Below are positions 47,201 to 55,804 of a stretch of 64,000 nt of DNA, piece after piece. A model generated the notes under the pieces. The model saw nothing but the letters and a program-made list of their open reading frames with translations. It was not told the DNA's origin and ran no database searches. Positions within the stretch are counted from its first letter, which is position 1, and every line of letters begins with the position of its first letter. Source of the stretch: Yamagishiella unicocca. Its lineage: Eukaryota > Chlorophyta > Chlorophyceae > Chlamydomonadales > Volvocaceae. The translations under genes were made by a program, and so were the position numbers. The stretch is from positions 2,480,001 through 2,544,000 of the forward strand of contig BDSL01000003.1 of the NCBI GenBank assembly GCA_003116995.1, written 5' to 3'.

Positions 47201-50200
47201 GCGTCGTAGCCGGCCCTGACCCAGAGGTCGGCGTGCTGGGCGGAAATGTACGACAGTCGTACGGGCGCAACGCTCACGATCGGCGGCACGGGTGGCGGCA
47301 GCGACGCCGCCGCGCCGTCGGAGTTGTCGTCGGAGTTGTCGGGCCCGGCGGCGGCGGCGGCGGCGGCGCCGTCGATGTCAAAGCGGTCGGGGGAGGAGAG
47401 GTATGCCAGCAGGCTGAACGCCACCAGCTGGATGAGGTCAGGGGACCTGCAGGGGGGACCAAGCCACAGGGCACACACACGGGGGGGGCACACACACAAT
47501 TCGACAATTGCCCGTGCATGCGCGTACTAACTAACTAACTAACGCGGGTGAGAGAGGAGGCTCCAGCGCGCAGAGAGTTCCCCAGCCCTTCATAGGCTCC
47601 TAGGGTTTTTAGGGTTTTAGGGTCTGGCAACCTAGGTTCAGGACGCACACCCCACGCCCGACCCCGGATCCGGATCCGGAACCCCCGAAACCCCAGATCC
47701 AGGCGGGGGAGCTGAGCCCCACCCCGGTGCGTGAGTGCGTGCGGGTGGGTTTCGGAGCCCCAACGCGCGGCCCGGTGCGCACCTGCTGCTCACCGACCCC
47801 ACCAGGAGCGAGTGTGGCAGGTGGGGCGCGAAGTTGACCAGACGCGGCCCCGATTGGCCGCCATCGACCTGTACGGCGTACGGACACAGCGCCGCGTCGC
47901 ACGCCGTCAGCTCGCCGCCGCTGATGCCGCTGGCGCCGCTGGTGCCGCTGGCTTCAGGTCGCTGCCAGACGGTTTCGGAGCCGGGCAGGCGGGCGACCCC
48001 GACGTGCTGCTGCTGCACGGTGGCGTTGAGGGTGCGGTTCGCCAGGAGCTGCGGGCGGCGCGGGGGGAGAGGGGGGGTCGTGTGTGTGTTTTAAGTAAGC
48101 TGAGCTGAGCTGTGTGTGTGTATATGACAGTGGTGTGGTTCAGGCGGGCAGATGCATTTGAGGTGGTGTGCTGGGGGTGCCGACGCACGTGAGGCGTTGC
48201 ATTCCAGATCACACAGCTGCTCGCATGCGGCTTGCGGGGACGCTGCTTGCGGTCTTGTGGACAGACGCAGACCTTTCTGAGGGGCAGACACCGCATCACG
48301 CGGATGCAGCGGCCGTCCTTGTGCGGCTGCCCCTCGCACCGGGCTGGCTCCCACCGGGCTGGCTCCCACCCCCACACCCTCACCGGCACTGTGTCAGAAC
48401 CAGCCCTCCTGCGACAATGATAGCCCTCCCGCCCTCACCCTCACCCCCCCCTTCGCCCCTCCCCCGCTCACCCTCATCTGCGGCACGAACCCAGCCAGCA
48501 CCAGCGCGCACCGCCCCCGGGCGAACCCCAGGCTGCCGTGCGAGCACGCCTCCCCCGGCTCGGGCGGCGCGGCGGCGGCCAGCAGCTGGGCCATGACGCG
48601 GAACGCCTCGGAGGCCGCGGGCGTGTCCAGCAGCGGCTCCAGGGTGGTGGGGTCGAAGTGGACGCCCTGCCGCGACCCGTGGGTCTGCGAGATGCTCGAC
48701 CAGATGGCCTGCATGTACGACACCTGCGTGCAACCTGTGCGAGTGGGTGGGTGAGTGGGTTGCTGGGTGAGTGGGTGGGTTGCTGATTGGGATTGCGAGC
48801 GGGATAGGATGAAAACATGTCAAGATAGCGCGACGGAGGAGAGGGAGGGGGGAGGGGATGTATGAGATATTCCCAACTACCAACCCCCAAACCCCAGCCT
48901 ACCAACCCCAAACCCCAAACGTACCACCCCCCACACCCGCTCACCATCTCCCAGTGGCAGACAGATCGCAAAGGGCGGGTAGACAGACGCGTCGTCTAGC
49001 AGCGTCCGCTGCTGCTGCAGGCGCCGCGTCCGCTGCTGGCTGTATGCGGGCAGGAAGTCCAGCAGCTCGGACCACGTCGCGGGCACCTAGACGGCAGTTG
49101 CGGTCGTAGCGGTTGCAATGGTGGTTGTGCGATTGGTCACGGTCGTAGCGGTTGCAATGGTGGTTGTGGGGTTGGTTGCGGTCGTAGCGGTTGCAATGGT
49201 GGTTGTGAGGTTGATTGCGGTCGTAGCGGTTGCAGTGGTGGTTGTGAGGTTAGTTGCGGTGCGCCGCTGGCTGATGTACGTACCACCGTCGTACGTCCTG
49301 GTCATATGGGCGGCCCCGGGGCATCCGCAACTCCACAACTCGTTCCCTCCCAGCCCTCATTGAGGACCCCACAGCACGCACGCCACGTGCTCCCCCGGCC
49401 CGCACCCGGTCGGCCTCCACAACCCAAACCCCAACCCAAACCCACCCCACCCCACCCCACCCCGCCCCACCCCACCCCACCCCACCCCACCGGTCTCACA
49501 CCACCCCACCCCGCACACGGGTTTTTCTCGCCATCGACGGGTCTTCCTCGCAACCCCCCCACACGGTTTTTTCTCGCCATCGACGGGTCTTCCTCGCAAC
49601 CCCGCACACCCACCTCCAGCCCCATCTCCGCCAGCACGTCCCCGCGGTACAGCGACAACAGTGTCGTACTGTCCAGCGGCGCCGCCACCGTGGCGCCCTG
49701 GTAGATGGCCAGCTGCAGCCGCAGCGGCTGGGAGACTTCCTGGAGAGAGGAACGGGGGAGGAGCGGGCGGAGGGGGGGAGGGGGAAGTTTGGGTTGCAGG
49801 CGGGCGAGCCCTTCAGCAAGATTCCCCCCTAGGCTGCGTGTGAGGCCTGCTTGCAGAGGTAGCCGTCGCAAGGTGGGGCCCCGCCCTCCAGGGTTGAGCT
49901 GGTTGGTGCTGGTTGGTGCTGGTTGGCGCTGGTTGGTGCTGGTTGGTGCTGGTTGGTGCTGGTTGGTGCTGGTTGGTGCTGGTTGGTGCTGTTTGGTGCT
50001 GGTTGGTGCTGGTTGGTGCTGGTTGGTGCTGGTTGGTGCTGGTTGGTGCTGGTTGGTGCTCGCCGCATTCGCAGCTGCAGGAGCACCACCATGACCCCAC
50101 CGCCACCCTGGTGTGGTGGGGTGCGGCCGCTGCCCCGTGACTGACCTTCCAAGCGTGAGGCCTCGCTTGCCCTGGCGACCCAAGCCCCAAGCCCCGACCC

Positions 50201-51840
50201 AGGTCGGCCGCCGCCGCCGCCACCGCACCTGCCAGCCCAGCCGGTGGTCCATCAGCTCAACCAGGTGGCTTCGAGGTGGGAGAGGGGGCAGGCAGGAGGG
50301 CAGACGGGGAGTGGGAGGAAGCCGGGAAGCGAGGAAGCCGAGAAGGCGGGACGAAGCGAAGGCGCAGAAGGCGCAGGGGCAGCCAAGACAAGCCTCGCAG
50401 CGGTTGCAGCGGTTGGGACGAGCAATCGTGCGGGGCGGTTTGGGGGAGGGGGGGTGCACCCGAGAGGGCGCACGTCTGGAGCGCAACGGTGCGCGAGTGC
50501 GGCCCAGAGGAATGCACGCAGCACTTCTCACGGCACAGCATACTTCGCTCTCCCACTGCGTCCAGCTGACGTCCTTTGGTCCATACCGGTATTAACACAC
50601 AGATGCACGTGCGCAAAGCACGCTGGACCGCTCTCTCCGCGCGCTGTACGCCCAAGAGTACGTCCCGTAAGGCCCACGCGGCGCGCTGTGCGACCTGGCT
50701 TACCCAATGTCCGTCAGCGCGCCCTGGTCCGCCAGCTGCAGCGTCAGCGCGGCGGGGTGCAGCAGCAAATCGTACGACAACGTCGTACCATTACCACCCT
50801 GCCCCTCCTGCCCGGCTACGGCCCCCAGCTGCTGCTGTTGCTGCCGCGCCAGGAGCAGCAGCTGGGACGGCGGCTGCGAGTCCAGCTCCAGAGCAATGCC
50901 ATGGAGCGCGGAGAAGCGCTCCAGGGCGGGCAGGAGCCAGGGGGCGAAGGCATCCGGCAGCACCACGCGCAGCGCCGGGGGTGATGTCTGGGGGGTGAGA
51001 GGGGGCCCCGGTGCGGGTGTGCATTGCACGGTGTGTGCTGAGTGATAAGTGTGCTGGCGGGAACGGTATATGATGTCCCCGTAAAGAGAGAGAGGCCATA
51101 AAGAACAGATGCCGAACATAACTGGGAAGGGCCGCAGAATGGTGTGGAAACGCGGCTGTCGCTAGTGAGGGCTCCCATGTGGGGGGGGAGGGTCGTTAGT
51201 AGGTAAGGCGCGTGGGGCGGCGCGTTGCGGCGCGAGAGTGACTACGGTTGTAAGTAACACACGCCGCACCGCGAGGCGCAAGCAAGGACATAGGCTGGAA
51301 GCGTTGCGCAACAATGCCGCTTGCGCGATGCTGACAGAGGAGTGGTCGAGTGTGTGATTGTGCGATTCGAGCCGCGTGTCGCCACTGTGAGGCGTGTTAC
51401 GTGCGCATCGGGGCTGCGTAGTGTAAATGGTACCGTAAGATGTAACTACGCCTTTGCAGGGGACTACCACAGATCAGGATGGTGTGACCCTCGCGTCCCG
51501 ATAAGGCATGATGCGACAGACTCACCGAGTTTTCCAGCAAGATATGGCATTGATACAAGCTGCTGGTTAAGGAGGGCGTAATAGGAGGCTGTGACGCGCC
51601 CGATCCACCACAGCTGCGATAGCGAGGAGAAGGGATGCCGGGCGGCACCGACACCGTTATGCGGCGATTCGAGAGCTCGCCAATGTTAGCAGGGGAGAAT
51701 TCCTCAATTTCTTGCCTTTTGTACAGGGCCGCCGTCAAAGTTCGCTCGCAGCCCAGCAGCGCGACTTCGTCAACAGAGCTCACAAGGCTGAGCGCAATGC
51801 AGGCCAGAAGCAGACAAAAATATAGCTTGAAAGCCTTCAT
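33156..51840 (-). CDS. Receptor-type class III nucleotide cyclase with solute-binding ectodomain
   Basis: Exons: 51526-51840, 50704-50987, 50229-50268, 49614-49739, 48945-49086, 48472-48734, 47783-48048, 47105-47446, 46406-46778, 45908-46004, 45233-45453, 44182-44235, 43810-43929, 43252-43317, 42852-42899, 40748-42202, 39492-40094, 38836-38943, 37588-38733, 36605-37224, 35775-36221, 33156-35640. Every junction keeps phase, for 3206 residues. Order: signal peptide (MKAFKLYFCLLLACIALSL); ectodomain like ABC-importer family-1 substrate-binding proteins (about 108-710: LRVVLPDAFAPWLLPALERF, YRGDVLAEMGLEVPATWSEL, THGSRQGVHFDP); membrane span (about 758-783); first cyclase domain (about 829-1404: VTDIQSSTRLWE, EGDSFILAF, LRVRVGIHTG); second cyclase domain (about 1554-2285: GKPVRLALRLAD); and an 830-residue low-complexity tail. 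It probably senses an extracellular ligand and makes cAMP or cGMP. Which nucleotide it uses, and whether it is active, cannot be read here. In exon 1 the part after about residue 70 is uncertain. Confidence 0.9.
34500..34612. repeat. In-frame 6- and 12-bp coding repeats
   Basis: Tandem gacggc (6 bp) and gagggcgcgggt (12 bp) units in the last cyclase exon encode alternating Pro-Ser and Pro-Ala-Pro-Ser runs. Confidence 0.85.
34904..34981. repeat. (GCC)n tract encoding polyglycine
   Basis: About 25 GCC triplets on the plus strand encode a polyglycine run in the cyclase C-terminal tail. The length is likely to vary and assembly errors are possible. Confidence 0.9.
38465..38535. repeat. GGT/TGT microsatellite encoding a His/Asn run
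   Basis: ggtggtggttgtggtggt-type sequence inside the cyclase exon 37588-38733 encodes a His-rich run with interspersed Asn. Confidence 0.9.
39345..39425 (+). repeat. Family A intron repeat, truncated copy
   Basis: Starts ctccagcatgcatctaaaaa and ends catccacgggtcttcctc plus a C tract. It is followed by a family B repeat (ggttctattattgtaaccc) that runs to within 25 bases of the 5' splice site of the cyclase intron 38944-39491. Confidence 0.8.
42246..42375. repeat. 24-bp tandem repeat
   Basis: More than five copies of ggacggaggcggttgatgga-type units lie in the cyclase intron 42203-42851, close to its 3' end (minus strand). Confidence 0.85.
42785..42850 (+). repeat. Family A intron repeat abutting a 5' splice site
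   Basis: catgcatctcaaaacttctg, then catccacgggtttccctcga, then cccacct, where the minus-strand donor GAG/GTGGG begins. The element therefore reaches the first bases of the cyclase intron 42203-42851. Confidence 0.8.
44364..44460. repeat. 49-bp direct duplication
   Basis: tttcggggctgtcccagcgc, then a gatactcagccgccgcacgt block, occurs at 44364 and again at 44413 in the cyclase intron 44236-45232. Confidence 0.85.
44590..44705 (+). repeat. Family A intron repeat, long copy
   Basis: cttcctcaaccaagttctct, then tccagcaagcatctcc, then tagtacacgggttttcattg and a short C-rich end, in the cyclase intron 44236-45232. Confidence 0.75.
45059..45240. repeat. Tandem 30/34-bp repeat carrying 5' splice sites
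   Basis: Six successive CTGCAG or CCGCAG/GTGTGTG donor-like sites on the minus strand, with exon ends at 45233, 45203, 45173, 45143, 45109 and 45075 (spacing 30, 30, 30, 34, 34). Each unit also has TTAAGTAAGCTGAGC. The first copy is the donor used in the cyclase model. Confidence 0.9.
45350..45427 (-). other. Single transmembrane segment of the cyclase
   Basis: Twenty-six mostly hydrophobic residues (VVAVVAAAVSVVGCGLLVAA, then GAAVLL) followed by HKGDPLRQLYRRALQR. The basic side fits a cytosolic location for the cyclase domains. Confidence 0.9.
46143..46275 (-). repeat. Family A intron repeat, inverted long copy
   Basis: gaagacccgtggatgcgagg, cgtttaggacacagacg, gaggtgcatgctggagaact and gacggaggtcgtatgtcg, in the cyclase intron 46005-46405. 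Confidence 0.85.
47601..47622. repeat. Interstitial telomere-type repeat
   Basis: TAGGGTTTTTAGGGTTTTAG, continuing GG: about two and a half TTTTAGGG units, one with an extra T, in the cyclase intron 47447-47782. Confidence 0.8.
49101..49260. repeat. 39-bp tandem repeat
   Basis: Four copies of a unit starting ggtcgtagcggttgcaatgg fill most of the cyclase intron 49087-49613 next to its acceptor (minus strand). Confidence 0.9.
49516..49605 (+). repeat. Two tandem family A ends at a 5' splice site
   Basis: ctcgccatcgacgggtcttc, then ctcgcaacccc, occurs twice in a row, and the second copy ends about 10 bases from the donor of the cyclase intron 49087-49613. Confidence 0.85.
49898..50059. repeat. 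10-bp tandem repeat
   Basis: About sixteen copies of ggttggtgct lie in the cyclase intron 49740-50228. Both strands stay open across it, which creates spurious long frames. Confidence 0.95.
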
Positions 51841-52963
51841 CTAGCCAACGGAGCCTGCGACTGGGGTGGCCCCGGCCTCCTTGTCGAGAATGTGTCGTCT
51901 TTACGGACAGCTTGCTGGCCATTGGGTGTCAAGCTACAAATAAACATCATACGTATCGATATTGACATATACATCTCTGGATATGACAAAGTATGATTTG
52001 AGCGTCCCCATGCTCGCGTACAACGTCCTCCGGAACCAATTCTGCGGTCGTTTTAATGCACATTTCTTTGGTGCGTAGACATCACACCTATGTTTTATAT
52101 ATGTTCGGAATTTTTGTATGGTCCACTGTAAGGATGGCCATGAAGAGCAATTGTTCTGTTGCGACTACACGCACCGGCTTTCGCCAAAGGGCTTGTCCAT
52201 AGGTTGACCTTCGGGCTACATGAACAACAAAGTTTCACTATCGTTGGGTACACGTACTCGGAATGCTGAATTGCGGCTCTGATGATAGTTGCCAACGTAC
52301 AGTAGGACACATAGGACTGCATCAAGACGCAATGCCGCCATGTTACAGTGGGCGAATAGGCATAGCCCGTAATAGTATGTCTCTAGCGCCAGAGGTTTGG
52401 TAAATAACCCGCACAAGGGAAGCGGCAGAACTATTGACCAGTTTATGGCCGCGATCGAACAAGTAAGGTCACAAGCCTTTTATTAAAAAACGGGGTCTCC
52501 TTGTGCTGATCAGATGCCTCCCTTCTTGTCTAAACAAGGGGGAGGTACCCGGATGGAAGAACGATGGAAGATGGAACATATAAACTGAGCAGGACTCACT
52601 TATGGGTTTGCGTGAGTTGTCGGTAGCAATTTGTACTCTTTGACGAGGTTAGATCAAAGGTCTTCGGATACGGACGTATCACTTTTGCAGGTAAGGTCGA
52701 CCCCAACTCCCCATGTCACAACGTCGCAGCCAACGGCAACCTTTGAGCGAACCGCCAATAAAACATACTTCCAAAACTGTGTGACGATGGGGAGCGCACT
52801 AACCTCGGAACGTTTCTTGTGTCGCTCCGAATACGCACGACATGCCCATGTCCTTCGCCGCTTGCGGTATGCCTTGATCCACCCAGCCTATTCCACTGTT
52901 GCTCGACATCTTCAGTCTTTTTACATGTGACGCTCCATCTTTAAGTTGGTGGTTAAGAACGCC
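51841..52963. other. Divergent promoter region between cyclase and IF-3-like genes
   Basis: 1.1 kb, clearly AT-richer than the flanking genes, with no supported coding sequence. A TATA-like acatataaac lies at about 52577-52586 on the plus strand, 380 bases before the IF-3-like ATG. An open plus-strand frame at 52631-52930 has no recognisable features. Confidence 0.55.
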
Positions 52964-54368
52964 ATGGCGCTCCAAACAGCCCTGCTTACTGGCCGGCCTC
53001 CCGCCGGGCTTTTAGCCGCTTTCTTGCAACTATCCCATAGCAATGCGGCGAAGGCGGCAACAGCGCCGGCTGCGCGCTCCATCGACCCCGAAGGCAGCGC
53101 CAGCGCCCAGCCCCCCTCAACCAGCCAGCCCAGCCGCTCGTACTCCGTCAGTCCCCGGCCAACCCCAACCTCACGTATCCTCCTTACATCAACTGTTACT
53201 CAGAAAGCAACCTTTGCCATGGGCTTGCCGGCCCTGCCTACAACCTGGTTGCAGCCATCCCAGCGCGGGCTAGGTCCATGCCCTGGGCCCTGGCCCTGGA
53301 CGACAGTGCGCTTCCTGAGCCGCATCCACCAAGAGCAGCACCAGACGACTGCTGAGGGCGCGGGCCCGGCCAAGCACCAGGCGGCTGAGGCCAAGCCGGC
53401 TGAGGCCAAGCCGGCTGAGGCCAGCAGCAAGGCCGTGGTTACCAAGGAGGTGCACATAAAGCCGCGGATCGCAGAGCACGACCTCAGCACGAAGATCAAG
53501 AAGATGGAGGGCTGGCTGGCGGACGGCGCCAGGTGGGGGCTTGGATTGGGGAGCGGGGGCGGGCTCGGGGATGGCGCTCCTAGGATTGTGCGAGCTGTGC
53601 TGCCGGGCGGCTGGTGACGTAATGACGAGTGGCGTCACCGGATGTGTGTGCGGGACCTGGCGGGCCGTCAGCATGGGACAAGCGGGGTGCCGCCACCTGC
53701 GTTTGCCCGTTTCACCGGCGAACGCGACAACGCAACGCTGCAAGGGGCACCGTGTATGGCTGCAGACCAGGCCGCGCTTGGTGCTCGGCGGGCCAGTGGG
53801 TAGCCCAGCCCGTGCAGCTAGGCAAGTCTTCCAGCATGCACCGCGAGCTGTCTGTTCTAAACGGCGTTCCTTTTGTACACGTGCTGTCCTTGCAACCCTC
53901 GCTCCGTCTCAGGCGGCGCCAGGACGTGCGGCGGGGGTCCATATCGCAGCAAGCGGGGCGCTAGCGCCTGTACGCCTTTCCGACCTTCCGCTGCCACAAA
54001 ACCCACCGCTGCCACAAAACCCGAACGAGGCGAGCCGCCGAAGCTCCGGCTAAACCGAACCCTAACCCAAACCTCTCGCCGGCGGCCTCCCCAGGGTGCA
54101 GCTGGTGGTTGAGTTCAGGACTGAGGAGCAGTCGGGGGCGGCTGCCGCCCTGTCGGACGCCGTGGTGTCGCGGCTGGCGGGCAAGGGGCAGGCCATGGGG
54201 GCGCGGAGGCTGGTCAAGGGCACCTGGTCCGTCACGCTGAAGCCACCCAATGCCCCCAAGCCCTCCAAGGAGCCGAAGCAGCCGCGACAGCGGCAGCAGC
54301 AGCAAGAGGGGGCGGCGGCTGCAGCTGAGGCGGCCGGGACGGGGGCGGCGGCGGCGGGGGCGGCCTGA
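52964..54368 (+). CDS. Organellar translation initiation factor IF-3-like protein, C-terminal domain only
   Basis: Two exons, 52964-53532 and 54095-54368, give 280 residues. The start ATG has a strong context (gccATGg). The N-terminal 150 residues are rich in Ala, Ser, Pro and Gln with a RSYSVSPRP stretch and fit an organelle-targeting leader plus linker. From about residue 159 the sequence follows the IF-3 C-terminal domain: KEVHIKPRIAEHDLSTKIKK, then the spliced DGARVQLVVEFRTEEQSG, and KGTWSVTLKP. That domain binds the small ribosomal subunit in bacteria and organelles. No IF-3 N-terminal domain can be seen. A short EAKPAEAKPAEA repeat precedes the domain, and the C-terminus is a Gln/Ala-rich tail. 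The intron 53533-54094 holds a family A repeat. Mitochondrion versus plastid cannot be decided. Confidence 0.8.
53815..53905 (+). repeat. Family A intron repeat in a plus-strand gene
   Basis: cttccagcatgcaccgcgag, then ctgttctaaacggcg and a diverged acacgtgctgtccttgcaac end, in the IF-3-like intron 53533-54094. Here the C-rich end points toward the 3' splice site. Confidence 0.7.
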
Positions 54369-55804
54369 AGTCCGGCTCGCTCAGGCTGATGGTGTGTGGG
54401 AGAGGGCTGGAGGCGAGGGGGACGAGGTGGGGGAGGTGCGGAGTTGGGGCGCGTGTAGGACGGGACGTCGCAGGTGTGTGAGGGGAGAGAGGCTTGTAGG
54501 ATAGGAAGGTTAGCTCGTTGTTGACTTTAGGTGTGCGGGTTGTTTCGCGGCCGATACGATGGCGACGTCTGGGGGTTTAATTGCAACGCCTTTTCCGCTT
54601 TCCTGGCGCGAATGAGGGCGAAGGGAGACGTTTGTAGGGCTGAACGAGCGCTGTTTGGGCGGTTTGGGGGTGTGTGAAGGAGATTGAGGCAGTACGTGAC
54701 TGCAGTTGGGGGGAGTACAGTTGGGAGTTGGGAGCGAAGGGGCCGCGGAGGCCGGCCCTCACTTGTGCTGGATGTTGGATAGCGAATAGCGGATGGCGAA
54801 GACGGGGTAACAGATTTTTGTAAGTATACGTGCTAAGCTCTCCTTAGCCCCCCTGGGTAGGATAGTGTGGGGCTGGCTCTGGGCACCTGCTGGTGGTCTG
54901 CAGCTCGCGGGCGGGGAGGCACTGAGGCACAGCTCCTGACGCGTTGGCCACACTGCTTGCCGTACGCTTGGGCGTCCGAAACCGTGCGGTCCTTGCGGTG
55001 ACGTGGGTGGCGCATGCTTGCGTGTGTGTGCTCCCCTTTGTTGTAAGCAGCGGCCGGGCTCGCGAGTTCGGTTGCCGTCAACTGCCGGTTTGCCGAGGGG
55101 ACGTTGGACAGAGCCCCGCTTCCCGCCGTGAGACTCATGGCCGCTGTGGGCTAGGAAGGGTATCGAGTGCTGTGGTTGGCGCTCTTCACGGCGCAAAGTG
55201 GTGGGCGGGTGGGTGGGCGCCTAAGGGCAGGGCCCACGTGGCGCATCAAGAGCAGGGCCCTGAGCACGCAGCCGCAATACAGTTCCTTTCAGCCACACGA
55301 AAGAAGCTCTGGCGCATATGGCTCGGCAACCGGGGTACTCGCCGATATTCGCAGGTGACGTTATGCAAGCGGGGCAGTGACCTGACTGGAACGGTGCGTT
55401 GGCCATGCCGGGCGAAGCGCGCACTGAAGGTGCAGGGGTATTTGGAGGCTCGCATCGTGCCTGTATCCTCCCGCCTGCAAAACACGCAGGGGCTCCGGAG
55501 GCATGTGCCAAAGGTTTGTGCTGCAAACACGGATGGGCTCTGGTCGTCAAGTATGGGAGAGGGTAGAGCGACGTACGGAAGGTACGGATGTTTAGCGCAA
55601 AGATCCAGGTTAACGTGAGTGCCGCGCGAGGTGTCTTGAAATTTGTATAGTTGCATAGAAGCTGCGCAATTGGGTCGGGGCGGCGGCGAAGTGCCTTGAA
55701 GCGTTGCGTTTGAGGAAGCCTTTTGCCGCATAGCAGGAATAAATCGTATTTAAAACACCCTAAATTACCATAATCAAACACTTTTGGTGGGCGCTGAGCG
55801 AGCC
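54369..55804. other. Intergenic stretch
   Basis: 3' flank of the IF-3-like gene and upstream region of the acyltransferase. A TGTAA at 54819-54823 is a candidate poly(A) signal. A TATA-like gtatttaaaac at about 55748-55758 lies 50 bases upstream of the acyltransferase ATG. No coding sequence is supported. Confidence 0.55.
54819..54823 (+). terminator. Candidate poly(A) signal of the IF-3-like gene
   Basis: TGTAA, 451 bases downstream of the stop codon. Confidence 0.4.

Larger units (their letters stand above)
46406..50987 (-). other. Family-1 solute-binding ectodomain
   Basis: Eight exons encode a domain with the family-1 ABC substrate-binding order: first beta strand and helix, YDLLLHPAALTLQLADQGAL, AAPLDSTTLLSLYRGDVLAE, the hinge sequence VPATWSELLDFLPAYS, a glycine-serine loop before VHFDPTTLEPLLDTPAA, and RCALVLAGFVPQMRLL. 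In bacterial importers this fold binds sugars or other small solutes between two lobes. Confidence 0.82.

Noticed and set aside
46406..51840. Solute-binding protein as a separate, horizontally acquired bacterial gene
   Set aside because: It is split by eight or more introns with host-type repeats and joins in phase to the membrane span and cyclase exons, so it is part of the algal gene; an ancient bacterial origin of the fold remains possible.
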